From JAWSVE01 sp050789445 (GTDB lineage: Bacteria; Pseudomonadota; Gammaproteobacteria; Pseudomonadales; Cellvibrionaceae), in assembly GCA_050789445.1 (NCBI GenBank), contig JAILXR010000001.1, positions 3,286,001 to 3,350,000 on the forward strand: a stretch of DNA of 64,000 bases, in the 5' to 3' direction. Under the pieces are notes generated by a model, which was not told where the DNA came from, did not search any database, and saw only the letters and a program-made list of their open reading frames with translations. Within the stretch, counting starts at the first letter, position 1. Each line of letters starts with the position of its first letter. Of the stretch, positions 43,789 to 53,253 are shown one piece after another. The position numbers and the translations under genes are program-made.

Positions 43789-45000
43789 TTATTTTCGAAA
43801 AAAATGACTAAGTAGTTCGATGTGCGGTGTGTGAGGTGATTGATCTAGAGGCTGAAGGGTTGAAAGCGTATAGCCGTTTTCTAAAAAATATTTCGTGTCT
43901 CTGCAAAATGTAGCCAGATCACAAGAAATATAAAAAATGTCTTTGAAGTAACGTTTTTTAGATATTAAGTTTTCATGATTCTTTAATCCTTCGCGAGGTG
44001 GATCAAGTATGAGAGTGTCAAACTTGCCGTATTTTTTATAGATGTCCAGAAAAACATTGTCTAGAAAAAGATTCATGCTAACGGCGTTTATGTTTTCATG
44101 TTTATTCTGTAACTCCTCTATAGCATCACCGGCGGAATCTATTGCTGAAATATTAGTGAAGCCATTTTCGATAATAATGTCTGTAAAATTTCCTGACCCA
44201 CAAAATAATTCTAAAATTTTAGATTTTTTATCTAGCTTAGATAATTCTTTTCCTAGCCACTCGCGCATAAATTTATTTTGTTTGTTATTACTTTGCTGAA
44301 AGGGAAGGCGCTTATTGATCGATATGTTTTCTGTGAAAACATTTTCATTGATGTTTAATGTCGTCCACTGTTCGTGTCGCTTGGGTTTCCAGTCATTGTT
44401 AGGCAGTTTCGCAATGAGTTCTGAAAGTGTATTTCTATTGTGTGAAGAAAGAATTGGACAGTCAGTAATAGGTGCGAGGGAGTTGCTCGATTTGGCAATA
44501 TAACCAATGTTTTTCCCGTCGCTTTTTAATTGCGCTCGATTGCGATAACCATCGGTGTCCGGTGCAGCTTTAATGGGGCTAACCTTACACGAGCTGAGGC
44601 GGGCAATACTTCTTTCGACTTTAAATTGCTTTGCCTCTAATTGGCTGCTGTAAGCCATGAATTGCCAAGCGCATCCACCGCAGTGTTTGTCAGAAAATCC
44701 ATGATGTGAGCAGATGGCCTTAACGCGATGTGGAGAAGGCTTTTCTAATTCGACGAGCTCGCCGATACCTATTTTCTTTTGTTTGCCGACAACTCTAAAT
44801 TGTCCTGTTTCATTTATCCAAACACCAGGTACAAATACCGTTAATCCCTCAGGGTCAGAAACAATACCTTGGCCATCACTTGTTAGATCGCGAACAGTGG
44901 CAGAAAAAACAGGCCCTTTTACAAAATGAGGCGTGGACGTTTTCTTTTTTTTCGAAAAAGGGCGTCGTTGACGCCCTTTAGAAGAGGAAGAGTTTCTCAA
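43789..45000 (-). CDS. rlmD: 23S rRNA (uracil-5-)-methyltransferase, RlmD-like
   Basis: A 403-residue SAM-dependent RNA m5U methyltransferase of the TrmA/RlmC/RlmD family. A basic N-terminus and a TRAM domain (about 30-90) lead to an iron-sulphur segment CSHHGFSDKHCGGCAW. The SAM site is ILELFCGSGNFT, the catalytic DPPREGL and the nucleophile YISCDLATFCRD are present, and the late Glu is in PHIELLSHF. It is most like RlmD (E. coli RlmD is 433 and modifies U1939), but RlmC is not excluded. The central linker is shorter than in E. coli RlmD. It lies downstream of cysE. Confidence 0.85.
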   Translation of the reverse strand: MRNSSSSKGRQRRPFSKKKKTSTPHFVKGPVFSATVRDLTSDGQGIVSDPEGLTVFVPGVWINETGQFRVVGKQKKIGIGELVELEKPSPHRVKAICSHHGFSDKHCGGCAWQFMAYSSQLEAKQFKVERSIARLSSCKVSPIKAAPDTDGYRNRAQLKSDGKNIGYIAKSSNSLAPITDCPILSSHNRNTLSELIAKLPNNDWKPKRHEQWTTLNINENVFTENISINKRLPFQQSNNKQNKFMREWLGKELSKLDKKSKILELFCGSGNFTDIIIENGFTNISAIDSAGDAIEELQNKHENINAVSMNLFLDNVFLDIYKKYGKFDTLILDPPREGLKNHENLISKKRYFKDIFYISCDLATFCRDTKYFLENGYTLSTLQPLDQSPHTPHIELLSHFFRK

Positions 45001-45061
45001 AGAAGTTACTGCTTATTGATTAAAGGCTAAAAAAGGTTAAAAGACGATGAAGACAAGAAAA

Positions 45062-45922
45062 CTATAAATTAGTTTTTTTGTCTTCATCACAATCTGAATT
45101 CATATCGCAATTCAGTTGGTGGTTCATATCGAGAGCAGGTTGAGATGTTTGTGGTTTCCCAATCAGCACAGCGGGAACGCCTGCAACGGTTGTGCAAGGT
45201 GCAACATCCTTTAACACAACACTACCAGCGCCAATTTTAGCGCCAGCACCTATTTCGATATTGCCGAGTATTTTCGCACCGGCACTTATCAGTACGCCTT
45301 CGCGTACTTTAGGGTGTCGGTCACCGCTTTCTTTTCCTGTTCCGCCTAAAGTGACGGATTGCATTAAAGAAACATTGTCTTCAACAACAGCTGTTTCTCC
45401 AATCACTATACCTGTTGCGTGGTCGAGCATGATGCCTTTGCCGATTTTGGCGGCAGGATGAATGTCTACACCGAAGACCACTGATATTTGATTTTGAAAA
45501 AACAATGCGAGAGCTTGCCGATCATTTTGCCACAACCAATGAGCGACTCTATAGGCTTGTAATGCATGAAACCCTTTGTAAAACAAAAAAGGAACGCTCA
45601 ACGATGTTACTGTAGGATCGCGAGTTTTCATGGCGAGTAAATCGCAACGAACAGCGCAGGCGATATCGCAATTGTTTTCTAGAGCTTCTTGAACAACTTC
45701 TCGAACCAGCATGGCAGATACGGTTGCGCTATCCAGTTTGTTGGCAAGATGAAAGCTTAATGCAAGCTCTAAGCTTTCATGGTTGAGGATAGTCGCGTGT
45801 AGAAAGCTAGCGAGAATGGGCTCTTTATCAGCATGAGCTTTTGTTTCGCTGCGAATCGTTTGCCAAATGATATCGGCATCCGTGGTATTCGATGTTTCTT
45901 TGATTTTTCTACTTGCGTCCAT
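45062..45922 (-). CDS. cysE: Serine O-acetyltransferase
   Basis: A 286-residue enzyme that acetylates serine with acetyl-CoA, the first committed step of cysteine synthesis. The N-terminal helical part (WQTIRSETKAHADKEPILASFLHA) and left-handed beta-helix of hexapeptide repeats (IGKGIMLDHATGIVIGETAVVEDNVSLMQSV split over coils) are standard, with catalytic His in LDHATG and Asp in the upstream IHPAAKIG region. The C-terminal tail ends in acidic/polar residues rather than the common GI ending that binds CysK, so complex formation with O-acetylserine sulfhydrylase may differ. Convergence with others is absent; rlmD follows. Confidence 0.95.
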   Translation of the reverse strand: MDASRKIKETSNTTDADIIWQTIRSETKAHADKEPILASFLHATILNHESLELALSFHLANKLDSATVSAMLVREVVQEALENNCDIACAVRCDLLAMKTRDPTVTSLSVPFLFYKGFHALQAYRVAHWLWQNDRQALALFFQNQISVVFGVDIHPAAKIGKGIMLDHATGIVIGETAVVEDNVSLMQSVTLGGTGKESGDRHPKVREGVLISAGAKILGNIEIGAGAKIGAGSVVLKDVAPCTTVAGVPAVLIGKPQTSQPALDMNHQLNCDMNSDCDEDKKTNL

Positions 45923-46112
45923 AGTCTTATCACGCGTTGATAATAAAATTGGTTTCAGTTATCTAAAGGATAGTTATTCCTGCATGTTAACAGCTATGCG
46001 GTTTTTTTGTGAAGCGCCTAGCTGTGTAAACAATAGATAACGTTGCTTCGAAATTCCTTAATATTGACTAGATTTTTATTCGCTATAATCATTTGCAGGT
46101 AAAGAATGAGAG

Positions 46113-47393
46113 TTACTTCTTTAGCTCAAGTGATGGCTCTTCCATGGCGGCCAATTGTTCGCGTAGCTCCAAGATATGATCAGACCAATAGCGAGTCGTA
46201 TTAAACCAAGGAAAATTCCGAGGAAAGGCCGGGTCGCTCCAGCGTCTTGCTAACCATGCGGCGTATTGCATGATGCGCAAGGAGCGAAGGCTTTCAATCA
46301 GGCTTAGTTCTGATGGGTCAAAATCATAAAATTGAGAATAGCCTTCCATTATTTTTGATATCTGATTCGTTCGGTGTGATCGGCTGCCGGACAGAAGCAT
46401 CCAGACATCTTGAATCGCTGGGCCATTTCGGGCGTCATCAAAATCGACAAAATGTGGCCGGTCTTCTCGCCATAAAATATTACTGGGATGGCAATCACCA
46501 TGCAGTCTAATCGTTCTATAAGAAATAGAATCAAAACGTTCTTGGATTCGATCCAGTAAATCTTCCGTCAAACTACGATAAGCGTCGCGTAGTTCGGGAG
46601 GGATAAACTCTTCAGTGGGTTTTGCTTTGTCTATTTGCTCAGCAAGCTGATCATCTTGATTGTTTTCACTCTCCATCTGATTAAAGCGATTGTCACTGTC
46701 TGAATCGTCAAAAAAGCTATTACCAATATTGTCGTTCAATGCTTCTTGGGCTGAATCCGCAACTGTATTGCCAAAATTATCATCGTCTATGGCCTGATTG
46801 TCATAAAAGGAGTTACCGGTGACGTCATTGGTATTGTTGTTATTGATGGAATCATTTTGGATTCCGCCCGATAAGAAATTTACGCTATCAGTTCCGTAGC
46901 TTTGAATATCGACGGTGGGTCGATGGGTAAATAAGGATTGGCTGCCAGCTGCATGGATACGCCCGAGAAATCTTCCGAGAACAACGAGGTTGTCTAGGTT
47001 GTCGAGTTCAGGAGTGTGCCCACCTTGCCTTGAATAAAGAGAAAACCGAAAGCCACCATATTCCATGAGAGTTTGCGATTGATCGTTAACTATGGGAGGA
47101 ACGACAGGAATTTCTAGCGCAGCGAGTTCTAGGGTGAACTGGTGTTCTTCCGTTATTTGCTCATCTGTCCATCTAGCAGGACGATAAAACTTGGCAATAA
47201 GCGGAGATTGCTCTTCTATCCCCACTTGATAAACGCGATTCTCGTAGCTGTTTAAGCCGAGAATACGTGCATCGCTCAAATACCCTTGGCTTTCGACAGC
47301 TGAAATAATGCAATCAGGTGTGAGTTGATCATAAGGGTGATTCTCGTCCGGATCTGTTTGAGCTGAATGATTGTCGGGTGATTCATTTTCCAT
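46113..47393 (-). CDS. srkA: SrkA/YihE-type stress-response kinase with long acidic/Asn insert
   Basis: A 426-residue protein of the aminoglycoside-phosphotransferase-like SrkA (RdoA/YihE) family, about 100 longer than E. coli SrkA (328). The kinase core is intact: TIRLHGDCHPSNILWRED (catalytic Asp/Asn), HFVDFDDARNGPAIQDVWMLL (metal Asp) and ARRWSDPAFPRNFPW. The extra length is one insert, about residues 175-265, made of Asn, Asp, Ser and Gln, with a repeated GNSFYDN / GNSFFDD unit. SrkA counters programmed death and envelope (Cpx) stress. Insert role unknown; it lies between the N-lobe/hinge and the catalytic loop, where it should loop out without breaking the fold. Confidence 0.9.
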   Translation of the reverse strand: MENESPDNHSAQTDPDENHPYDQLTPDCIISAVESQGYLSDARILGLNSYENRVYQVGIEEQSPLIAKFYRPARWTDEQITEEHQFTLELAALEIPVVPPIVNDQSQTLMEYGGFRFSLYSRQGGHTPELDNLDNLVVLGRFLGRIHAAGSQSLFTHRPTVDIQSYGTDSVNFLSGGIQNDSINNNNTNDVTGNSFYDNQAIDDDNFGNTVADSAQEALNDNIGNSFFDDSDSDNRFNQMESENNQDDQLAEQIDKAKPTEEFIPPELRDAYRSLTEDLLDRIQERFDSISYRTIRLHGDCHPSNILWREDRPHFVDFDDARNGPAIQDVWMLLSGSRSHRTNQISKIMEGYSQFYDFDPSELSLIESLRSLRIMQYAAWLARRWSDPAFPRNFPWFNTTRYWSDHILELREQLAAMEEPSLELKK

Positions 47394-47503
47394 AGAGATG
47401 GTTCATCGCCTTAACAACTCAAAAATAGGCCGGCTATTATCACCCCCAAGACCATGAAGTACTAGGGATACCTAGATATTCTTTGTTTTAGTTGCGTGGC
47501 AAC

Positions 47504-48244
47504 TTAATGGTCGCTTCGATTTGGTGTCCGGCCTAAACACCATACTTCTACCTGCAGTGCACCGGCTTTTTTCAAAGCGGCGCTGAGTGATTCGACAGTA
47601 GCGCCTGTTGTCATAACATCGTCAATGATCGCGACCTTTTTGTTTGCGACCTTAGATCCATCGACTTGAAAAGTACCCTTTAGGTTTTTCAGCCGTTGAC
47701 TTCGTTTTAATCGCTGTTGTTTAGGTGTTGCAGTAACCCGCTTGGAGATGTTGGCAGCAGGAATCCCTGAATGACGGCTGAGTTGTTGAGCAATAAAAGC
47801 AGATTGATTGAAGCTTCTCGTTAGCTGTCTCCGCCAGTGAAGAGGGACGGGTGTGATGATGTCGGGATACTCTGAATGATTCATGTGAATTGATATTTGT
47901 TTCCACAGAAAAGTAGATAGCGCATGTCCTGCTGTCAGATCACGATGATTTTTGAATTTAGAGATCAGGCTATCGATGGGGGTGTCGTATAAAAAGGCCG
48001 GTATACACCGATTGTAGCTGGGAGGTGTTTTTAGGCAGTGACCACAAATGCTGGAATCACCGTCTAGGCACTGGTCCTGAGAAAGAGGAATTCCACAGTT
48101 ATAGCAAGCGTTCACTATCCACGGGAGATCGGTAGAGCAGGGAATACAACACAAGGTTTCGCATTTCTTTAGGCACAAAAAGCAATGAGAAGGTAAGAGG
48201 TTTTGCAGTAGAGATCGAGCAAGGGGATTTATCATGTTAACCAA
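47504..48244 (-). CDS. comF: ComF-family phosphoribosyltransferase-like protein
   Basis: A 246-residue ComF/GntX protein. The N-terminal part has zinc-finger-type Cys pairs (CFLCLKKCETLCCIPC; CYNCGIPL; CGHC). The C-terminal half carries the PRPP loop VAIIDDVMTTGATVESL, the type I phosphoribosyltransferase signature. Family members (ComF, GntX) take part in DNA uptake/competence or remain uncharacterised. It is divergent from bioB, the order seen in pseudomonads. Probable cytoplasmic location. Whether it catalyses phosphoribosyl transfer is unproven. Confidence 0.93.
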   Translation of the reverse strand: MVNMINPLARSLLQNLLPSHCFLCLKKCETLCCIPCSTDLPWIVNACYNCGIPLSQDQCLDGDSSICGHCLKTPPSYNRCIPAFLYDTPIDSLISKFKNHRDLTAGHALSTFLWKQISIHMNHSEYPDIITPVPLHWRRQLTRSFNQSAFIAQQLSRHSGIPAANISKRVTATPKQQRLKRSQRLKNLKGTFQVDGSKVANKKVAIIDDVMTTGATVESLSAALKKAGALQVEVWCLGRTPNRSDH

Positions 48245-48259
48245 AAATCCTTTTTTGAG

Positions 48260-48287
48260 TTGACAGTCTGGTCGAGAGGCTTATTAT
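48260..48287 (+). promoter_or_regulatory. Sigma-70 promoter of bioB
   Basis: TTGACA (48260-48265), 16 bases, TATTAT (48282-48287). Transcription would start near 48294, so the earlier TTG at 48304 is too close and the ATG at 48373 or 48385 is the likely bioB start. I found no convincing BirA operator. Confidence 0.7.
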
Positions 48288-48384
48288 TACACAAATCTAT
48301 AGGTTGGCTTACTTGAATTTGGCTTCTTACAATTTAATGCTAGGAGCTCTTTCAAATGCATATTTTCAGTTAATGGATCTCAAC

Positions 48385-49494
48385 ATGACAAGTACTTCAC
48401 AAAACGCTCAATCTGTTTCTCATCTTCACCCGCAAAATAATCCTCGCCATGATTGGACGAGAAAAGAGATTCTGGACTTATTTGCCATGCCATTTAACGA
48501 TCTCATTTTTCTTGCGCAATCGATTCATCGGCAAACCTTCGATCCTAATCAGCTTCAAGTGAGTACGCTGTGTTCTATTAAGACGGGAGCTTGTCCAGAA
48601 GATTGTAAATACTGCCCGCAAAGTGGCCATTACAATACCGGCCTAGCAAAAGAAAAATTAATGGAAGTGGAAAAAGTGCTTGCGGAAGCAAAAGAGGCAA
48701 AAGAGAACGGCGCTAGTCGTTTTTGTATGGGAGCGGCTTGGCGATCACCCGTTGAAAAAGATATGCCTTATGTTACGGCAATGGTTGAGGGCGTGAAATC
48801 GCTAGGCTTAGAAACCTGCATGACGCTGGGGATGCTAACTCAAGAGCAAGCTGGCACATTAGCTGAAGCCGGATTAGATTATTACAATCACAATCTTGAT
48901 ACATCGCCAGAATATTATGGTGAAATTATTACTACTCGAATATATCAAGATCGTTTAGATACGCTCGCAAATGTGCGCAGTGCAGGAATGAAAGTTTGCA
49001 GTGGTGGAATTGTCGGTATGGGAGAAGGAGAAACAGACCGCGCAGGGTTATTGCAGCAGTTGTCAGCGTTACAGCCTCATCCTGAATCAGTTCCGATCAA
49101 TATGTTAGTGCGTGTTCAAGGTGTACCGTTAGATAATGCGGAAGATGTTGACCCTATTGATTTCGTCAAGACGATTGCAGTAGCCAGAATTATTATGCCT
49201 AAGTCGTATGTCCGGTTGTCGGCGGGCAGAGAAAACATGAGTGATGAAACGCAAGCGTTGACATTTTTGGCGGGAGCAAATTCTATTTTTTATGGAGAGA
49301 AATTATTAACGACATCAAACCCTGATGCAAATAAAGATGTTCAGCTGTTTAAAAAATTAGGAATGCATCCTGAGCAGATTGAAGTGTCAGATCATGACGA
49401 GTCGGCGACTGAGAACGCATTAATCAAAGCGCTAGGAAAAACAAGCGTCGATAAAAAAGATGGAAATATATTTTATAATGCTGCAGTTGGATAA
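48385..49494 (+). CDS. bioB: Biotin synthase
   Basis: A radical-SAM enzyme that inserts sulphur into dethiobiotin, the final biotin step. The frame is open from a TTG at 48304, but I choose ATG 48385 (369 residues) because the protein then begins MTSTSQ..., like pseudomonad BioB, and the upstream promoter leaves no room for the TTG; ATG 48373 is the alternative. The [4Fe-4S] motif is CPEDCKYCPQSGHY (C-x3-C-x2-C), then FCMGAAWRSP, YYNHNLDTSPE, CSGGIVGMGE and VRLSAGRE. A terminator follows, so no other bio gene is co-transcribed here. Confidence 0.97.
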   Translation: MTSTSQNAQSVSHLHPQNNPRHDWTRKEILDLFAMPFNDLIFLAQSIHRQTFDPNQLQVSTLCSIKTGACPEDCKYCPQSGHYNTGLAKEKLMEVEKVLAEAKEAKENGASRFCMGAAWRSPVEKDMPYVTAMVEGVKSLGLETCMTLGMLTQEQAGTLAEAGLDYYNHNLDTSPEYYGEIITTRIYQDRLDTLANVRSAGMKVCSGGIVGMGEGETDRAGLLQQLSALQPHPESVPINMLVRVQGVPLDNAEDVDPIDFVKTIAVARIIMPKSYVRLSAGRENMSDETQALTFLAGANSIFYGEKLLTTSNPDANKDVQLFKKLGMHPEQIEVSDHDESATENALIKALGKTSVDKKDGNIFYNAAVG

Positions 49495-49825
49495 GTGCTC
49501 AGAATGTAATGTTTATCACTTTGTTTCTAAGGGGGCCTATTCAGGCCCCTTTTTTGTGGGCGTAGTTTTTTTGAAGTCAAAATTTATATTCCAAATATGC
49601 AGAGGTTGATGGTTTTAATACGGCAAAGTAGCAGTGATAGAAGAATAGGTGCTGTATGAGGTGTTTTTTAAGAAAAAACAATCTTGTTGTCGGTCGCTTA
49701 AGTTGTATACAAAAGGGCGAAATCTTGCCGTTTTTGTTAGAATATTTGTATTAATACTTTTTTTATATTCTTTGATCGGTCACTTTTGATTATTTAATTT
49801 TTAACATGTTGCTGAGATTTTTTTT
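49495..49825. other. Intergenic region after bioB
   Basis: 331 bases. It holds the bioB terminator near its start and an AT-rich stretch before the next gene, probably carrying that gene's promoter. No gene, repeat or operator was recognised. Confidence 0.6.
49531..49555 (+). terminator. Intrinsic terminator of bioB
   Basis: GGGGCCT (49532-49538), loop ATTC, AGGCCCC (49543-49549), then six T. Strong, simple terminator. Confidence 0.93.
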
Positions 49826-50161
49826 ATGACAATTAATTCGGTTATGAATACTGGTATTCAAGGCATGCAGTCAAGCTACAATGCAATTGAAAAGGCTGCC
49901 GATAAAATAGCGAAAGCTGGAGTGGACAATTCAAATGCTCCTATAAGCGATACTGTCGTAGCGGCGGATAATCAAATAGAAGTCGCAAGTCCTTTCTCTG
50001 TTAATAATCAACAGCAAACGCCTGTTATAAATGACGTACAAGAAAATATCATAGATCCCATCATTGAGATGAAAATTCAACAGCATGTGTTTGATGCATC
50101 GGCAAAAGTTGTTAAGTCAGCCGATGAAATGCTCGGTACCATCATGGATATTAAAGCTTAA
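49826..50161 (+). CDS. Mini flagellar-rod/hook-like protein
   Basis: A 111-residue protein that combines both ends of a flagellar rod/hook protein without its middle: residues 1-32 read SVMNTGIQGMQSSYNAIEKAADKIA, and 80-111 read IDPIIEMKIQQHVFDASAKVVKSADEMLGTIMDIKA, the 'A...V..ADEMLGTLIDI' end of FlgE/FlgG-type proteins. The central about 40 residues are Asn/Gln-rich and variable. These two ends normally form the coiled-coil core of the rod. It has no signal peptide. It lies 76 bases before the SprA-type gene in the same direction, and no flagellar operon is in this window. Function unknown. Confidence 0.6.
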   Translation: MTINSVMNTGIQGMQSSYNAIEKAADKIAKAGVDNSNAPISDTVVAADNQIEVASPFSVNNQQQTPVINDVQENIIDPIIEMKIQQHVFDASAKVVKSADEMLGTIMDIKA

Positions 50162-50237
50162 TCTGGAAGCTGATTTTAATACACTTAAAAAAGACAAATA
50201 TTTTTTAAGTGGAAATGAAAGTCGAAGGTAAGTCGTT

Positions 50238-51038
50238 ATGAATATTTCAAGTATGCAGACGAATTTTGCTAACGCCATCTCTCCGTTTAGCCCGCTCGGA
50301 AAGCAAGCGGTGGGGCAAGAAGAAACAGATTCTAAAATGAGTACGTTGAAGCCTATTGAGCAACCCGCAGATCTTTCTCGTAGCGAACAACAAAAAGAAA
50401 AAAAAGAAATTGCGGAAAAAGCTTTTCTCGAGGATGAAAAAGAAGAAAGTCAGCCATCCAAACAAGGGTTGGGTAAGTCAGATCTAGAAAAAACTGAGCA
50501 GCAAGAAGAAATGGAAAAACAGCAGCTCGAGGAAGATCAAAAAATAATTCAAGAACTGTCCGCGCGTGATCGAGAAGTTAGAAATCATGAGCGAGCACAT
50601 GCCGCTGTTGGTGGGCAGCACGCTGGAGCTCCAAGTTATACCTATGAGCGTGGTCCGGATGGGATTGGCTATGCAGTTGGTGGCGAAGTCTCAATTAGTA
50701 CAAGTAAAGTTGCTGGAAATCCTCAAGCAACTATTGAAAAAGCTCAGCAAGTTCGCCGTGCAGCTTTGGCTCCGGCAGAGCCTTCCCCGCAAGATCGTCG
50801 AGTTGCTGCATCTGCGTCTCAAATGGAAGCAGAAGCTAGGCAAGAGCTGGTTGTCCTGCAGCAAAATCAAGCCGAGGAAAAAAGGGCTATGAAGGCAAGC
50901 GCTGAGGGCGATAAGTCATCGGGTAGTTCTGGCAGCGATAATAAGATAGAGCCTGTTGATTTCAGTCGCCAAGCTGCCTTGTCAGGCATTGCTCATGCCG
51001 ACAAGTTTGCTGGCGGGTTAATCAATACCAATGTTTGA
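50238..51038 (+). CDS. SprA-related putative metalloprotease
   Basis: A 266-residue protein with no clear signal peptide. The first 105 residues are Gln/Glu/Lys-rich and probably disordered or coiled-coil. The conserved core (about 110-205) is that of the SprA-related (PF12118-type) family: REVRNHERAHAAVGGQHAG with the zinc-type HExxH motif His117-Glu118-Arg119-Ala120-His121, then YERGPDGIGYAVGGEV, and a later RAALAPAEPSPQDRRVAA. The HExxH suggests peptidase activity but the rest of the active site is unproven. The C-terminus ends AHADKFAGGLINTNV. It is probably co-transcribed with the mini rod-like gene. Confidence 0.7.
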   Translation: MNISSMQTNFANAISPFSPLGKQAVGQEETDSKMSTLKPIEQPADLSRSEQQKEKKEIAEKAFLEDEKEESQPSKQGLGKSDLEKTEQQEEMEKQQLEEDQKIIQELSARDREVRNHERAHAAVGGQHAGAPSYTYERGPDGIGYAVGGEVSISTSKVAGNPQATIEKAQQVRRAALAPAEPSPQDRRVAASASQMEAEARQELVVLQQNQAEEKRAMKASAEGDKSSGSSGSDNKIEPVDFSRQAALSGIAHADKFAGGLINTNV

Positions 51039-51450
51039 TATTAAATGAATGGACTCTTTCCTCCCTTAATCTCCCTCCGTTCCTTTGAGTGCTCTTTGTT
51101 AGCTTTTCTGGCTGGGTAGTCGTGCTATCATTTTGATATAGCAAGAGTTTTAATTGCAAAAAACAACAACGTGACTCTTTGTTCGATTTCGTTTCTATTT
51201 TATAGTACAAAATCACACAAAATGACTGATTTGGTACTATTCGTGTCAAAAGAGTGTTTCTATTGTTCTCGACACCAGCCCCGCTCTATTGGTGGTGTGT
51301 ACTGAGTTAATGGATTGAATTGCTTCGTTCTTGATTATTGTTAAGTTTAATGATTTTGATGTGTTCTGTAGGCCCTGACAATTTCGGGCAACTATTATGT
51401 AAGTTAACTTTTACGTATTTTTAAAAGCTCCTAGAGGATTAGAGGTTTAT
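51039..51450. other. Intergenic region upstream of acyl-CoA dehydrogenase
   Basis: 412 bases without a gene on either strand that I would support. AT-rich; it should hold the promoter of the acyl-CoA dehydrogenase gene and the 3' end of the SprA-type transcript. I see no named operator (for example no clear FadR or PsrA site). Confidence 0.55.
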
Positions 51451-53253
51451 ATGACAGATTTTAAAGCACCAACAAGGGATATCAGTTTTGTTCGAAATGA
51501 AGTTTTGGGCTATCACGAGCTATGGTCAAAGTTACCAGGCTGTGAAGATGCTACTCCAGATATGATCGATGCAATCATGGAAGAGCTGGGTAAATTCTGT
51601 GAAAACGAAGTTGCTCCTACAAATCAGGCTGGCGATGAAGGCTGTCGATTGGAGGGAACGGAAGTTATCACGCCAAAAGGTTTTAAAGAGGCCTATAAAT
51701 TATTTATTGAAGCTGGATGGTCAGGTTTGGCGACATCCGCTGAGTTTGGTGGACAGGGTCTGCCAGTCTCTCTAGGTATGGTCCTTAATGAGATGTTAGG
51801 TACAGCTAATTGGTCTTGGTCTATGTATACCTTGCTTAGCCATGGGGCCAGAACGAGTTTAGAGAAACACGGAAGCCCCGAGCTGAAAGATCAATATCTC
51901 CCTAAGCTAACAGAAGGTCGCTGGACGGGCACTATGTGTCTGACTGAGCCTCATTGTGGCACTGACTTAGGTCTGTTGAGAACAAAGTCAGAGCTTCAGG
52001 CAGATGGTAGCTACAGCGTAACGGGTACAAAAATATTTATATCTTCTGGTGAGCACGATATGGCAGAAAATATCATTCATCTTGTTATCGCTAGAACACC
52101 GGATGCTCCAGCGGGAACAAAAGGAATCTCTTTATTTGTAGTGCCTAAGTTTACGTTAGATGCTGATGGAAACCCTGGAGAAAGAAATGCCGTCACTTGT
52201 GGTGCCCTGGAACACAAAATGGGAATTCATGGTAATTCAACATGCGTCATGAATTTTGATGGAGCAACAGGTTACTTGGTCGGCGAATTGAATAAAGGCT
52301 TAAGCTACATGTTCACTATGATGAACTCTGCACGCCTAGGTGTCGCACTACAAGGTTTGGCGCATATGGAGTTAGGTCTTCAGAATGCGACAAAATATGC
52401 ACGTGAGCGCTTACAGTCGCGATCATTGTCTGGCGTGAAGAACCCTGATGGCGCCGCTGATCCAATTATTGTGCATCCTGATGTTCGTAGAATGCTTTTG
52501 ACTGTGAAATCTTTAGCTGAAGGGAGTCGTATGCTGGGCCATTATTGTGCTCAGTTATTAGATATACATGAATATGCGGAAGATGAAACAGAGAAAAAAG
52601 ATGCCGATGAGCTTCTTGCTTTATTAACTCCGATTGCGAAAGGTTTTATTACGGAAGTTGGGTTTGAGGGCGCAAACTTAGCCATGCAAGTCTTTGGTGG
52701 TCATGGATACATCGCAGAATGGGGCATGGAGCAAAATGTTCGTGATGCTCGCATCGCAATGATTTATGAGGGCACGAATGGTATTCAGGCGTTAGATTTG
52801 CTGGGTCGTAAAGTGCTAAGCAATCAAGGGGCGACATTGCGTGTCTTCACTAAAAAAATTCATAAATATTGCGAATCACAATCTTCGAACGATAAGATGA
52901 AAAAATATGTTCAACCTCTTGAGAAATTGAATCAAGAGTGGGGTGAATTAACGATGCATATTGGTGGCCGCGCCATGCAAAATATGGATGAGTTGGGTGG
53001 AGCGAGTTTTGATTACCTTATGTATTCTGGCTATGTCACTCTGGCGTATTTTTGGGCGCAAGCAGCAGAAGTTGCTCTGAAAGAACTAGATGCGGGCTCG
53101 AGTGAAAAAGAATTTTATGAGGCCAAGCTGCAAACGGCTGAGTTTTACTTCCGACGTGTGTTGCCGAGAACTTTAAGCTTGTCGGCCACTATTAAAGATG
53201 GTGTTGATTCCTTGATGTCGATTGATGAAGCTCAAATTTCACTTCTTGATTAA
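51451..53253 (+). CDS. Acyl-CoA dehydrogenase with C-terminal extension
   Basis: A 600-residue FAD enzyme, longer than simple acyl-CoA dehydrogenases (about 380) because of a C-terminal four-helix extension (about 460-600), as in the PA0506/PA0508-type group of pseudomonads. It has TMCLTEPHCGTDLG, the FAD/substrate segment, and FEGANLAMQVFGGHGYIAEWGMEQNVRDARIAMIYEGTNGIQ split over the late core, which includes the catalytic-Glu loop (YEGTNGIQ). It oxidises acyl-CoA to enoyl-CoA in fatty-acid breakdown; chain length unknown. bioB upstream and this gene keep a pseudomonad-like order with small genes between. Confidence 0.93.
   Translation: MTDFKAPTRDISFVRNEVLGYHELWSKLPGCEDATPDMIDAIMEELGKFCENEVAPTNQAGDEGCRLEGTEVITPKGFKEAYKLFIEAGWSGLATSAEFGGQGLPVSLGMVLNEMLGTANWSWSMYTLLSHGARTSLEKHGSPELKDQYLPKLTEGRWTGTMCLTEPHCGTDLGLLRTKSELQADGSYSVTGTKIFISSGEHDMAENIIHLVIARTPDAPAGTKGISLFVVPKFTLDADGNPGERNAVTCGALEHKMGIHGNSTCVMNFDGATGYLVGELNKGLSYMFTMMNSARLGVALQGLAHMELGLQNATKYARERLQSRSLSGVKNPDGAADPIIVHPDVRRMLLTVKSLAEGSRMLGHYCAQLLDIHEYAEDETEKKDADELLALLTPIAKGFITEVGFEGANLAMQVFGGHGYIAEWGMEQNVRDARIAMIYEGTNGIQALDLLGRKVLSNQGATLRVFTKKIHKYCESQSSNDKMKKYVQPLEKLNQEWGELTMHIGGRAMQNMDELGGASFDYLMYSGYVTLAYFWAQAAEVALKELDAGSSEKEFYEAKLQTAEFYFRRVLPRTLSLSATIKDGVDSLMSIDEAQISLLD

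Noticed and set aside
48304..48384. TTG start that makes a 396-residue BioB
   Set aside because: The promoter at 48260-48287 would leave about ten bases of leader, there is no ribosome site, and the extra residues have no counterpart in BioB as remembered.
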